Shown piece after piece: positions 25,731 to 37,894 of a DNA stretch of 64,000 bases (position 1 is the stretch's first letter; each line of letters opens with the position of its first letter). The position numbers and the translations under genes are program-made. The stretch is taken from contig NC_061061.1 of NCBI RefSeq assembly GCF_021917145.1, positions 10,218,494-10,282,493 on the forward strand, written 5' to 3'. Under the pieces are notes generated by a model. That model ran no database searches, was not told where the DNA came from, and saw only the letters and a list, made by a program, of their open reading frames with translations. Source of the stretch: Hypomesus transpacificus. Lineage: Eukaryota; Chordata; Actinopteri; Osmeriformes; Osmeridae.

Positions 25731-27277
25731 CTGACACTAGTCTCCATAGTCCCTTACACCTACATGTCATTTTTATTCACTATCCATTGGAAATATCAAA
25801 TAATTAGAATAAAAGGATAACATACAGATTTTCTAAGGGGAAGTGTTCTTTGTTGCATCATGTTAATGACATGCTGGATCCAATGTGGCTCAGGAGGGGT
25901 TGTATTTTCAATCGTGGCTCTGAATCAAAGTACAGTTTAAAATGCCTCTCACTCAGAGAAGAGGATAGGGGATGGGAACCCGCACTAGATGCAAGGCAAG
26001 GGGCTAGGAGCCTGGGGCCAATGCAGGGCTGGAGGGTGCTGGGCCAGTGCAGGGCTGGAGGGGGCTGCGGCCAGTGCAGGGCTGGAGGGTGCTGGGGGCA
26101 GTGCAGGGCTGGAGGGTGCTGGGGGCAGTGCAGGGCTGGAGGGGGCTGGGGGGAGTGCAGGGCTGGAGGGGGCTGGGGCCAGTGCAGGGCTGGAGGGTGC
26201 TGGGGGCAGTGCAGGGCTGAAGGGTGCTGGGGGGAGTGCAGGGCTGGAGGGGGCTGGGGCCAGTGCAGGGCTGGAGGGGGCTGGGGCCAGTGCAGGGCTG
26301 GAGGGGGCTGGGGGGAGTGCAGGGCTGGAGGGGGCTGGGGGGAGTGCAGGGCTGGAGGGGGCTGGGGCCAGTGCAGGGCTGGAGGGTGCTGGGGGCAGTG
26401 CAGGGCTGAAGGTTGCGAAGGGCAGTGCAGGGCTGGAGGGTGCTGGGGCAAGTGCAGGGCTGGAGGGTGCTGGGGGTAGTGCAGGTCTGGAGGGTGATGG
26501 GGGCAGTGCAGGGTATAAAGGGCTGGGACAAGACTGTTAAATATTTAACACTTTTTTTTATATTTAACTAATTTAACACTTCTCCGGACTACTTTAATTG
26601 TAAATAAAACCACAAGGTGGAGATGTGAAAGTACACTGGTTTAAACATGCCTCCAATCATCAAAGGCTGGGACTAGTTGGTTGGGTGCACGGAGAAATTA
26701 TGTTTGATAATTGAAATCTTTGGTTTTTCCTGTCAACAATAGGCCTGCTCATACATGTGCTTAAAAGTCTCTGTTAAGTACATTTTTTTTATCATGTAGT
26801 GCACAGAATCGAAGAAGTCAAGGACGTTTATTACTTGCAGCATGGAGTATGTGGAGGCTGAAGTCTGTCACCTTTGAATGTCAGCTAGTCAGTCTAAAGC
26901 TTGTGGAAAGTTTCTTGCTTTGTTTGTTTGTTTGTGTTTTTGATACCTGCTCTTCAAACATTCAACGATCAAACAATCAGCATATTTAAGCAAGGCATGA
27001 ACTTAAGACAAACAAGAACCTTTCTTAGGTGATACATTTACACTACATTTATGCATTTAGGAGACACTTTTATCCAATGCGACTTCCAAGACAGAGCTTT
27101 ACAAAAGTGCATAGGTCACTGATCATAACAACGAGATAGCCCCAAACATTGCAGGTAGCCAAAACATGAAACATACATTGTGAAAACCAAATGACTCCCA
27201 AAGGGAAGAACCATAAGTAGTTACAAGTTAAAACTAAATAACATGAACCTCAAGTGCTAAGGTGTACCTGTAGAAAA
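25731..27277. repeat. Tandem segmental duplication, copy 1 (1547 bp)
   Basis: It starts CTGACACTAGTCTCCATAG and ends at GTGTACCTGTAGAAAA, where it joins copy 2 directly. It contains a unique flank, a 27-bp minisatellite (about 26016-26515) and the first part of a minus-strand L2 tail (about 27043-27277). Flanks are nearly identical to copy 2, so the event looks recent. Confidence 0.9.
26016..26515. repeat. 27-bp G-rich minisatellite, about 18-19 units
   Basis: Unit is close to GTGCAGGGCTGGAGGGTGCT plus GGGGGCA, with variants at a few sites. The unit length is a multiple of three and the unit lacks stop codons, so several frames are open on both strands, giving apparent CRAGG, SAGLEGAG and LQPCTGPSP proteins. 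I treat these as non-coding. Each unit has several runs of three or more G on the + strand. Confidence 0.92.
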
Positions 27278-29204
27278 CTGACACTAGTCTCCATAGTCCC
27301 TTACACCTACATGTCATTTTTATTCACTATCCATTGGAAATATCAAATAATTAGAATAAAAGGATAACATACAGATTTTCTAAGGGGAAGTGTTCTTTGT
27401 TGCATCATGTTAATGACATGCTGGATCCAATGTGGCTCAGGAGGGGTTGTATTTTCAATCGTGGCTCTGAATCAAAGTACAGTTTAAAATGCCTCTCACT
27501 CAGAGAAGAGGATAGGGGATGGGAACCCGCACTAGATGCAAGGCAAGGGGCTAGGAGCCTGGGGCCAATGCAGGGCTGGAGGGTGCTGGGCCAGTGCAGG
27601 GCTGGAGGGGGCTGCGGCCAGTGCAGGGCTGGAGGGTGCTGGGGGCAGTGCAGGGCTGGAGGGTGCTGGGGGCAGTGCAGGGCTGGAGGGGGCTGGGGGG
27701 AGTGCAGGGCTGGAGGGGGCTGGGGCCAGTGCAGGGCTGGAGGGTGCTGGGGGCAGTGCAGGGCTGAAGGGTGCTGGGGGGAGTGCAGGGCTGGAGGGGG
27801 CTGGGGCCAGTGCAGGGCTGGAGGGGGCTGGGGCCAGTGCAGGGCTGGAGGGGGCTGGGGGGAGTGCAGGGCTGGAGGGGGCTGGGGCCAGTGCAGGGCT
27901 GGAGGGGGCTGGGGCCAGTGCAGGGCTGGAGGGTGCTGGGGGCAGTGCAGGGCTGAAGGGTGCTGGGGGGAGTGCAGGGCTGGAGGGGGCTGGGGCCAGT
28001 GCAGGGCTGGAGGGGGCTGGGGCCAGTGCAGGGCTGGAGGGGGCTGGGGGGAGTGCAGGGCTGGAGGGGGCTGGGGCCAGTGCAGGGCTGGAGGGTGCTG
28101 GGGGCAGTGCAGGGCTGGAGGGTGCTGGGGCCAGTGCAGGGCTGGAGGGTCCTGGGGGCAGTGCAGGGCTGAAGGTTGCGAAGGGCAGTGCAGGGCTGGA
28201 GGGTGCTGGGCCAGTGCAGGGCTGGAGGGTCCTGGGGGCAGTGCAGGGCTGGAGGTTGCGAAGGGCAGTGCAGGGCTGGAGGGGGCTGGGGCCAGTGCAG
28301 GGCTGGAGGGTCCTGGGGGCAGTGCAGGGCTGAAGGTTGCGAAGGGCAGTGCAGGGCTGGAGGGTGCTGGGGCAAGTGCAGGGCTGGAGGGTGCTGGGGG
28401 TAGTGCAGGTCTGGAGGGTGATGGGGGCAGTGCAGGGTATAAAGGGCTGGGACAAGACTGTTAAATATTTAACACTTTTTTTTTATATTTAACTAATTTA
28501 ACACTTCTCCGGACTACTTTAATTGTAAATAAAACCACAAGGTGGAGATGTGAAAGTACACTGGTTTAAACATGCCTCCAATCATCAAAGGCTGGGACTA
28601 GTTGGTTGGGTGCACGGAGAAATTATGTTTGATAATTGAAATCTTTGGTTTTTCCTGTCAACAATAGGCCTGCTCATACATGTGCTTAAAAGTCTCTGTT
28701 AAGTACATTTTTTTTATCATGTAGTGCACAGAATCGAAGAAGTCAAGGACGTTTATTACTTGCAGCATGGAGTATGTGGAGGCTGAAGTCTGTCACCTTT
28801 GAATGTCAGCTAGTCAGTCTAAAGCTTGTGGAAAGTTTCTTGCTTTGTTTGTTTGTTTGTGTTTTTGATACCTGCTCTTCAAACATTCAACGATCAAACA
28901 ATCAGCATATTTAAGCAAGGCATGAACTTAAGACAAACAAGAACCTTTCTTAGGTGATACATTTACACTACATTTATGCATTTAGGAGACACTTTTATCC
29001 AATGCGACTTCCAAGACAGAGCTTTACAAAAGTGCATAGGTCACTGATCATAACAACGAGATAGCCCCAAACATTGCAGGTAGCCAAAACATGAAACATA
29101 CATTGTGAAAACCAAATGACTCCCAAAGGGAAGAACCATAAGTAGTTACAAGTTAAAACTAAATAACATGAACCTCAAAAGTGCTAAGGTGTACCTGTAG
29201 AAAA
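27278..29204. repeat. Tandem segmental duplication, copy 2 (1927 bp)
   Basis: Same content and order as 25731-27277. It is about 380 bp longer almost entirely because its minisatellite has about 14 more units (14 x 27 = 378). Only small differences such as CCTCAAGTG against CCTCAAAAGTG were seen in the flanks. Confidence 0.9.
27563..28440. repeat. 27-bp G-rich minisatellite, about 32-33 units
   Basis: Expanded counterpart of 26016-26515. Higher-order blocks of several units recur (for example units ending GAAGGTTGCGAAGGGCA appear three times near 28170, 28250 and 28340), which points to expansion by unequal exchange of multi-unit blocks. Confidence 0.92.
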
Positions 29205-29510
29205 AGCAAGCAACAATAATACATTTCACAGCAAGTAGAATCATTTTAAGTCAGTTTCAACTAACCAACAAGAGCAACAAGTCTCTCAGTAAGAGTCATT
29301 GTGATCCTGGAGGAAACATCAGGTCCGGCCAATCATTCCTAGTACCGTTGTACTCTGACAAGGGTGTCTCGATCCTTTTTTTGACAGTGGGGAGACATTC
29401 AGTGTCTGATGGTCTCTGGTGTCTGGATGGTGTCTGGGTAGGTTGAAGACCAGACTGGCTGCCGCGTTCTCAATCCTCTGGAGAGGGCGGGTTGCGCATG
29501 CAGGGAGACC
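28970..29510 (-). mobile_element. L2-type LINE 3' end, diverged
   Basis: Minus-strand L2 tail (near 28975-29030) followed upstream in its own direction by ORF2 pieces ACATRPLQRIENAAASLVFN and KKGSRHPCQ in different frames. Copy 1 of the duplication cuts this element at 27277, so the duplication boundary lies within it. Confidence 0.75.
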
Positions 29511-29529
29511 GGCGACCGGGTGTTCCACT

Positions 29530-31150
29530 TTTGCTTACCACATTTGGGTGCAGTGGTTTCTCTTTCTGAGCGCAAAGATGTCACACACACACACAGCAGC
29601 ATTTTCTTCAGCCTGTATAACAACTTGCTCAAACATTTCCACCAGATGATCAGAACTGTACATCCAGAAAACCGTATAACTGTGCTTGTTAGCTTGAATA
29701 GGCTGTCATTTAAGCTTTTGCATTGTTGCTTCTTGTTTTGAGAACATTTTAGCTTGAACTATTTAGCTGACTGTAGTTTGTGGGTTTCTACTTGATGGTT
29801 CTCACACCTCATTGTGTAACTTACTTTTGATTGCTAGTCATATGTTGATAAGTAAGTGTCAATATGTGGTCTGATTGGTTGTTCTTGTGTATGAAGGGAA
29901 TTGTTCTGAGAGACAATGCTTCACAATGATGTGCATATTGTGTACTTATATGGTAAGGTATGTGTACCTGTATTTCTTGCAAAGAGAGGATGATTTATGA
30001 GTCCATGAGTAGGTGAGAGAGAGTAGTTTGTGACCAATGTGTGCGTGTGTGTGTCTCTGAAAGGCCTTGTGATGAGTCTCCAGTTTTTTTATTGATGTGT
30101 CCCTGGCCACCTCCTTTTAAACATTGATAACATAAATAACAAGCTGCATCTGCCAGGTGACTTCACTTCAATCAAGCAGCCATGCAGGCATCATAACATA
30201 ACCCAGCACCCCTGCCTCCACCCAGAGAACTCTGAACTCTATGGGGTGGTTTCTGTGTGTGTGAGCTGTATCTTTCTTTTGATCAATTAATTGTATTTTT
30301 CACCTGTTTCCTTTTAGGATCTGTTCTTATTGGAGGTCTCTTATGCTCCCTTCATGACTTGTTCCACTTTGTTAACCTTTACGCATTCAATCGCCGTGAC
30401 CAACATCCACCTACTATTCATGATGTTAATTTCCATACACAATAAATGGGCACTTGAAACTTAGTGGCCATTGAAGTTAGCATCTTAACTTTGCATCCAA
30501 TCACCAAAGTGCCTTGTCTTTCCTGTCAACCAGCGTGATGCACGTTGGTTTGGATAGTGAACGCAACACATTGGGGTGCAATTGCCAATGACAAGACAAA
30601 AAGAGTTCCTGTTTACTTGCATTCAATGTAACAATCTGCCTGTTTTACCTTTTTCATTGCAGAGAGAATGAAAGTTTAAACTTGATGTTACAATCTGTAC
30701 AACTATGAATAGTATAGTGATTAACATGTAAATAGACTGAATGCCATCATGCTTAGAGATAAAAATGGATCTCCTGCTCGTCACCTAAGAAAATGTGGAC
30801 AACTGTAGTCTGGAAAGTTATTATTTGTTATCCAAAAACTTTGTTCACACTTACCATTTGCCCAAGTGAGTATGCCGTTCAGGTATTTTATGGTTGAATT
30901 AATACAGATGTTTGGGATGAATTGACCAACTCAGTGTCTCCATTGAGCCACATTCACTTTCATGTCATAGATAGAAGTTATAGTACAACAGATGCCGGAA
31001 CTAACTGAAGGTGTTTTACTTGTTTGTATATCTTCATTACCCATCTGTTTCCCCCCTCCTCCTCGCCTGTCTCTCATTCAGGCATCTTGTGGAGGACATC
31101 TCATGCTCTGGGTGGGCCAGTCGTGTACCTGAGGACTCAATTGTCATATT
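29530..31150. other. Intergenic, nothing recognised
   Basis: AT-rich with a short GTGTGT run near 30040. No coding or repeat assignment could be made. Confidence 0.5.
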
Positions 31151-31157
31151 GATGTAT

Positions 31158-31757
31158 GTATAACCGCCTGGTGGTCCCACCGCTCAAGACTGCCAGGTCC
31201 CAACACAAGCTCTTCTCCTGCCTGGCCCCCCAATGGTGGAACCAGCTCCCCACCTCTATCAGGGACACCGACTGTCTCCCCACCTTCAAGAAAAGGCTCA
31301 AGACACACTTGTTCCGGGAGTACAACGGCATTTAGGAATGCTTGGCTAGACCTGTTGCTAGTTTCCTCCAGGATCACAATGACTCTTATTGAGTGACTTG
31401 TTGCTCTTGTAGGTTAGTTATAACAAAGTTAAGTCTTGTACTCGCTGTGAAATATTTTACTATTGATTGTTCTTCCACAGGTACAGTCCTGCACTTTTTG
31501 TGGTTCATGTTGTTTTAATTTGCACTTTTTGTGGTTCATGTTGTTTTAATTTGTAACTTGTATAACTGCATGCTCTTATGGGTCTTCCCCTTTTGGCACT
31601 TGTTTAGTTTTCCACAATGTATGCTTCATGTTTTGGCTGCTTGCAATGTTTGGGTCTACCTCGTTGTTATGATCAGTGACCTATGCTCTTTTGTAAAGCT
31701 CTCTCTTGGAAGTCGCTTTGGATAAAAGCGTCTGCTAAATGCATAAATGTAAATGTA
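31158..31757 (+). mobile_element. L2-type LINE 3' end (ORF2 C-terminus and UTR)
   Basis: Starts within NRLVVPPLKTARSQHK and continues through LFSCLAPQWWNQLPTSIRDT and KKRLKTHLFREYNGI to a stop at 31333-31335, then the UTR with GGAAGTCGCTTTGGATAAAA and GCGTCTGCTAAATG. It ends in a short A/T tail that runs into the ATGT array at 31773. Confidence 0.85.
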
Positions 31758-31772
31758 AAAATAATGTAAAAA

Positions 31773-31839
31773 ATGTATGTATGTATGTATGTATGTATGT
31801 ATGTATGTATGTATGTATGTATGTATGTATGTATGTATG

Positions 31840-31868
<29 letters not shown>
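31773..31868. repeat. (ATGT)n tetranucleotide array
   Basis: About 24 perfect ATGT units directly behind the L2 tail, so it may have grown from the element's 3' tail. Confidence 0.95.
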
Positions 31869-31870
<2 letters not shown>

Positions 31871-32352
31871 GGATAGACAGAGGGACATTCCAGAGTAAAC
31901 ACCACATATGCCCTCAGACACACCCATGGGGGAGAGGGAAAAGTGACAGAGTGACCTCTGAGTCATAGATATAAATAATTGTAGAACAGATGCCAGTACA
32001 TATTTAACTTAAGACGTTCTGGTTGTTTGTCAATCTTCATTACCTAGTTCATGTTAATCAGTCTGTTTACTTTACATCAAGTTGACCTCTTTTACTTTCA
32101 TTATCTTCCCCCTCCCTGATATAAATCAACAGTGGCATTCTAGAAATTGACAGAACAAAGCTGTTCATTATCCATACGGTAATTATGCAGTGCCTACCGA
32201 GATGACAATCTGATCATACTTATAAGTTTGTACCCTGTCCAACACGAAAATCTGGATCGTTTTCTTACAAGCTTGACTAAATGGAAGTCCGCCCTGCCTC
32301 AGACAATGTGTCGTACTGGCATGCTCACCTGTGGCATACCGGTGGCGCACCT

Positions 32353-32443
32353 GGAAAGTGAAAGTAACTGGTATCTGGTTTGGGTTTCAGCATGTATATC
32401 ATGTCAAGTCAAACCCCTGCTTATCTGTTAGACATCCAAGAGG
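32353..32443 (+). promoter_or_regulatory. ISRE and first noncoding exon region, IFI44-like copy A
   Basis: GGAAAGTGAAAGT (32353-32365) matches the interferon-stimulated response element core GAAANNGAAA. It lies about 80 bp before an exon end AAGAGG|GTAAGT (donor at 32444), in the same position as in copies B and D. The flanking text differs from B and D apart from these words. Confidence 0.65.
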
Positions 32444-32832
32444 GTAAGTCTTTTCTGTTTCTGCTGTTATTGGAATCTCTTCTGTAAACTCTTTCTCCAT
32501 AATACATGGATTTGTACATTAGGTAGACTGCTAAAACTGCTACATTAGATGTTCCAACATTTAGAAAAGTTGATTTGTGTTCTTTATTGAATAGTTTTAT
32601 GTAATGTTGTGCAAATAAAAAATCTAAGTTGAAAGACAAAAGCAAGCATTGAGACCACTGTGTTGAATACCTGTATATTAGAAAGTGCAGTGCAGGTGAA
32701 ATGTTTTTATTATTCATGAATGATATGTTTCTTTGAATATGTTGCTTTTGTCAAGTATCTGCTAAATACATTTGTTAAAAACATGCCATATGTTGAAGTT
32801 GTTATATTGACCTCCCCAGCAAAACAGTCAAC

Positions 32833-34617
32833 AGGTAACAAGTCAACCCCACCACCTCCACCATCACTAGGTTAGTTACTTTAAGTATCCATATTGTTAT
32901 ACCCAAGTCTTAAGGTCAGTCCTCTCCGCCCCATTTTAAACTTCTTCAAATGCCCCTGACCCAAATTAATTTCACAAAATCCACAAAACATTTGAAGTAA
33001 TTATTTACAACATAGTTTATTTGTGTTTACAGTTTATGATAAAGCTTGGAGGGATGTTGACTGGAAGTACGTACTGTCCTGACCAATGAAAAATACCTTG
33101 AAAAAGATATAAAAACATTGACATTTGTAGCATCTCTTGAAAAAGTATTGTAACATTACCTTGCCCAGAAGCCCTTTGAATTACTGTAGTAAATCATTAA
33201 TTAAAATGTGTATTTTTTTGTTTTTGCAAATCTCTGGAAAGACAGAAAGATACTATGATTAAGAACCTGAAGCAGTTTAGTTTGAATGATCCTAAAATGG
33301 GCCAGCTCAGGATCTTGCTACTTGGACCAATTGGCGCAGGAAAGTCCAGCTTTGTTGACTCATTAAAAAGTGCTTTTGCTGGACGTATTATGACAACTGC
33401 ACTAGCAAATACTACGACTGGCACAAGCTTCACCAAGAAAGCAAGTACTGAATAAATAACTATGATATACTGTTTTGTAAAAGTGTGAAAAAAGAATCTA
33501 ATATTTTGAATGAAATGTATTGTTTTCCCATTGTAGTATGAAACACATTACATTAAAGATGGAACAGAACGCTTGCCTTTGGTGTTCAATGATGTCATGG
33601 GTTTGGAGCCTGATGAATCAAGGGGGGTGCACACAAATGACCATCAGTATTCTTGAAGGCCATGTCCCAGAAGGTTATCAGGTACAACTCAGAACCAAAT
33701 TCAGCTAGAAGTTTTGTTTGAAATCAGTGTGTTTTGACATCTGTAAGTTTGATAATGTATTTGTGGAGAAAAACTAGGTGGAATATTAGAAGGCCAGCTG
33801 TCGCAGACACTTTTATCTGTACAATGTTAAACCTCCTTCTACCCGCCTCTTTCCTCGCATTAGTGTGGTCACATAGGAGTCACCACAAGTTCCCCTTGGC
33901 TTCTCCATAGTTGTCACCCTGGCCATGGCAGACGTACTCTCTAACCCTCCATCTCTCTGTATTTTTTACATGATACAGTTCAACCCCTGTTCTCCCTTGC
34001 AAGAAGAAAACCCATGCTACAATCACAGTCCTAAGTCAGGAGACAAAGTCCACTGTTTAGTGGGTGTCATGTCTGCAAATGCCATATGTGGGATGTCAGC
34101 TGGACTCAAAGGCAAGCTGAGGGCCATAAGGGACAAGGCCAGCAGTCTGGGTAAGTGTTCTCCACAAACATAATTAACTACTAGTGGCACTGATTACTGA
34201 AGACAGTGGTTTGTCATCATTTTATGTGACCTACCAAGTACATTTCATCCCATGAAATTGTAGGAATTCCTCAGTTTCTTGTTGTGACAATGGTAGACAC
34301 TGCTTGTCCAGCAGTGAAGAAGAATCTGATAGATATCTACAAAAGCAAGGCAATTAAAAAGAAGGTAAGCTCTATAGTTACTCTGCTGTGGTCTTTGCTG
34401 AGCCTTCGGTCATTACAAAACCCTGTATGGTTCTAATTGCTCTCAGATGGAGACCTACAGCAATGAGCTGGGGATCCCCATGAGCTGCATCCTGCCAGTG
34501 AAGAACTACCATGAAGAGACAAAGACAGACAATGAAGCAGATGTACTGGTGTTGGAGGCTGTTACTCAGATTGTGCACGCAGCCAATGATTACATATGGA
34601 CACTCCAACAAAAATAG
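32833..34617 (+). pseudogene. ifi44: IFI44-like GTPase copy A, start lost and frameshifted
   Basis: Homologous exons, by comparison with copy B: 32833-32870, 33033-33066, 33242-33440, 33537-33681, 33979-34150, 34264-34364 and 34447-34617. The P-loop GPIGAGKS and FNDVMGLEP are present. Three lesions or oddities: the ATG of the first coding exon is AGG; exon 33537-33681 is 145 bp instead of 147 because 2 bp are missing after ACAAATGAC, giving a TGA in frame at 33654-33656; and the TKVD of copy B is TMVD. Splice sites are otherwise kept, including the GC donor at 33441. An internal ATG at 33255 could start a short product that would end at the TGA. Most likely a recent pseudogene that may still be transcribed. 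Confidence 0.8.
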
Positions 34618-34649
34618 TAAGGCACCAGGAAAACCATAGAGAATGGATT

Positions 34650-35979
34650 GGTAACCCTTCCTTTTACAGTCCCTTAAGTACTCTGTATTTACATAGAAAG
34701 TAAAGGGTATGTTTTGTGTTTTATTGGGTATTACTGATTGGTACCAAGTTGGTAAATACCTAGATAATTTGAAGTATTTACCCATGAACTAATTACTAAC
34801 GTGCTGGTCATTACTGGGTATGTTTTTTATGTATTACTGGGTATGACTGATTGGTACCAAGGTGGTAAATACAGAGATAATTCGAAGTATTTACTCATTA
34901 ACTAATTACTAACGTGCTGGTTATTACTGGGTAATTTTCATTGGTCCTAATTAGGTAAAGACAGAAGACAAAACTTAGTATTTACCTGGAAACTTAAATA
35001 TTACTATTTAAATACCACTGGTAGTAAGTTGGTAACTACGTAAGATATATATGGTAAATTGTAATGTGTTATTGGGTAAATACCATTGCTACTAAGTAGG
35101 TAAAGACGGCCAAGCTCCAGCAGAATTACGAAGAAAATACTCTACTATTACCCTGTAGTTACCTAAGGTTTATGTCGGTAACAGTCCACGTCTAATGAGA
35201 ATATAAGATAGTACTTTCCAATAAAATACCTTTTCAGATACATTTATCGATGATGGCCTGATTTACTTGGCTGGTATACCTACCTCCGCGGGAAGAGTTT
35301 TCCTCTACTATCATGGTAAATCTTCTTGGATACTGGGTATGTTCTTGCCCATGTTTGGACTATTTACTCAGTAAGTAATCTGAAACTGGACAGTAAAAGG
35401 AAGCCGTGTTTGTTTCCATGGTGTTACCAGGCTCTTACCATATCGTTTGTAAGCGAATACCACTTTGTCAATGTTACCCTTAGTATGAACTTGTACTATA
35501 CGTTCCAAGGCGATACCAGGTAAAACATGGCTATGTACTCAGTAAGTGATCTAAAACTGGACTGTAAAAGGAAGCTGTGTTTGTTTCCATGGTGTTACCA
35601 GGCTCTTACCATATACTTTTCAACTGTTGATTCCCTTCTCCATGCAATAAACATAAACTTGGATTATGTTACAAAGAAAAACATGACACTTCACTCTGTA
35701 AATTGTAACATTATTTTAAATTAAAGCACTGTGTCCATGGCATGACCAAATACAAAGGTTAAATCTATACAAATCTCCATGTAAAAACAAAAAATTCAAT
35801 AACGTCGTACCATAGAACACATGAGTATTAGTTTGGCCCCTTAATGGGTAAATACTTCAAATTATCTAAGTATTTACCACCTTGGTACCAATCGGTAATA
35901 CCCAATAAAACACAAAACATACCCTTTACTTTCTATGTAAATACCTAGTACTTAAGGGACTGCAAATGGAAGGGTTACC
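34650..35979. mobile_element. 1330-bp TIR element with 8-bp target duplication
   Basis: Ends are GGTAACCCTTCC and GGAAGGGTTACC, extending as inverted repeats of about 150 bp (34650-34800 and 35835-35979). Flanked by AATGGATT at 34642-34649 and 35980-35987. The related site behind copy B (48290 on) lacks it, which confirms both borders. Inside, a block of about 80 bp with CCATGGTGTTACCAGGCTCT is present twice (near 35363 and 35528). No transposase frame. Superfamily not assigned; the 8-bp duplication allows hAT. Confidence 0.85.
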
Positions 35980-36129
35980 AATGGATTTACGTAGGCTGTC
36001 CTCTGTACCACTCTGACAGACAGAATAAACTAACTTTATCCCCAAAAGAAAAATATTCTGTATAAAATGTACTTGTGTGCATTGTGATGTTGACAAGTGT
36101 ATTGTGTTATATGTTTATCAATATAAATC

Positions 36130-36135
36130 AATAAA
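36130..36135 (+). terminator. AATAAA of IFI44-like copy A
   Basis: In the 3' flank shared with copy B, where the matching AATAAA is at 48516-48521. Confidence 0.55.
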
Positions 36136-36489
36136 AACATAAAATGTATGCACAGTATTGTAACATCTGCTCCCAGTTTTCTTTGTCATCTCTTATTTTC
36201 ATTCCTGTTGTATGTTGATGTACTCATCTGTCCTCTTGTTTCAGAATCTCCTTCTTCTACCCTGCCTGTGTGCTCATCTTCCCTGGCCTTGATCAGTTTC
36301 GCCTCATCAATTAAGCCCCAGTGTGCATAGCTCCTGTGTTATTGTCCTTCTATGCCAGTTTGTCTTAGTACCCTTGTGTCTAGCGTCACAGTCTAGTTTT
36401 CTAGTGTTTGAAGTTCTGATTACTAAGCCTTGCTTTGTTTCTCTGACCTTTTGCCTACTCCCTTTGGATTTTTCACATGAAAAAAAGTG

Positions 36490-37788
36490 TTACACATGAA
36501 AGTTTCACATTAAAGCCTGTTTGTTAATGACCTCTAGCCTGGCTGCCAGTCCAACTTAGCCCCGCCCACAACTAAAACAATTTGGTCGGGAAGTTGGGTC
36601 TGCAGAACCTCGGTTGGGGAAAAACGACGTCCGAACCAGTCAAATTGTCAGGGCGGGCTTTACACGATGAAGGACAGATGATCAACAGTAACGTAATTAA
36701 CCATGTCACCAAAGAGCGCTTGGGTCGAATTCGTTTTCAACAAACAACATATTACGTTGCTCTGATTGGTTGTAGGTCTATCCAATTGAGCAAAGAGGCA
36801 TTTGTTTTACGAGTTCGGTTGAAACACGCCCCATATACACAGCCCAATGGAGGTTTCTCAGATTCATATTCTGACCAGAAAATTATGAGTGTGACAACGT
36901 CAGGTTAACTGACTTCTGCTTTTAACCTGAATCTCGCCATGCCTCCTTTCGGTACGATTGCCTGTTGCTCTGACTGCCTTTCTGTGTACTGAACACTTGC
37001 ATGTTAAGTGTTCGCATAAAGTGAACTAAGTGCCTGCTTGGGCCTCCCGTGGCCACCAGGAGTTACCTTGTTAAAGGTTCCTTTGTTCATTTTATTTTTT
37101 TAACAGTGTCTGTTTTTTACATTTGCTTTACACGTTCTGTATATCACTTGGTATTGTATCACTCTGAATATTTAAGTACAAATTAACACCAGACCACTCT
37201 AGTGAATTAGCTTGAAAGAAAATCTAATTAGAAACCCTAGAAGGGTAAAAATACGTCCAGTTGACATTGGTATGATGTAAGCAATACAGTTTTATAGCAA
37301 AATGTATAGTATGTGTGCAAATGATTAAGCCATGATAATGTCAATAGTATTGGCGGCCTGATGTGATGGTGGGTCCCAAAATTAAATGTTGCTTATGCCA
37401 CTTAAAACCTGTTTACGGTCCTGTCGCGCCGGCGGTACAGAAATGCTGCCCCTCCCTCAGTTACAACCAAGCCCCCACCCCTCGCCCCTTGGCTTGAAGC
37501 AACGGTCCCGGTGGATGTAGGTGGTATTGCATGTACGTAAGGTTTCCAACTCTTCCGGTCGTTTTTATTCTATTAACTCCATTCAACATTTACAAAACTA
37601 TCTCCCCCAATAATTGTTGTTTGATTCTCGAACCTGGCTCATACTACTAGCTTTTTTTTGCTAATTTTGAAACCAATCCGAAATGGGTTAACTAGCAACC
37701 CATGTATTTGCTTAGTCAATGAAAGTTGCCTGCAAATGTGCTCGCGGATACTAAGAGGGCACGAGCACAAAAGTTCACATTGGCCGAT
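36490..37788. other. Intergenic, nothing firmly recognised
   Basis: Homology to the copy B flank ends at about 36480. A possible repeat start AGCCTGGCTGCCAGTCCAAC occurs at about 36537, but no matching second end was found. Confidence 0.45.
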
Positions 37789-37894
37789 AGAGGGTTTTCA
37801 CAGACGTGTCATCAGACCGGAAGTCGCCATCTTGGAGGCACTCTGCATCACAACAAAGCACTGGCACTGAAGTATATCCCGAACGTCGTCAAGG

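Noticed and set aside
26004..26540. Cys/Gly-rich and Pro-rich long ORFs on both strands
   Set aside because: They are frame artefacts of a stop-free 27-bp tandem repeat; several frames on both strands are equally open and no domain is seen.
30257..30445. Hydrophobic 62-residue ORF
   Set aside because: Short, no start context, no conserved motif; expected by chance in AT-rich DNA.
31656..31966. Tyr/His/Thr repeat ORFs
   Set aside because: Produced by the (ATGT)n array.
33255..33455. Independent short gene starting at an ATG in copy A
   Set aside because: It is the P-loop exon of the IFI44-like copy read into the following intron.
36537..36910. Possible second hAT-like element starting AGCCTGGCTGCC
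   Set aside because: No second end or target duplication could be found, so borders cannot be supported.
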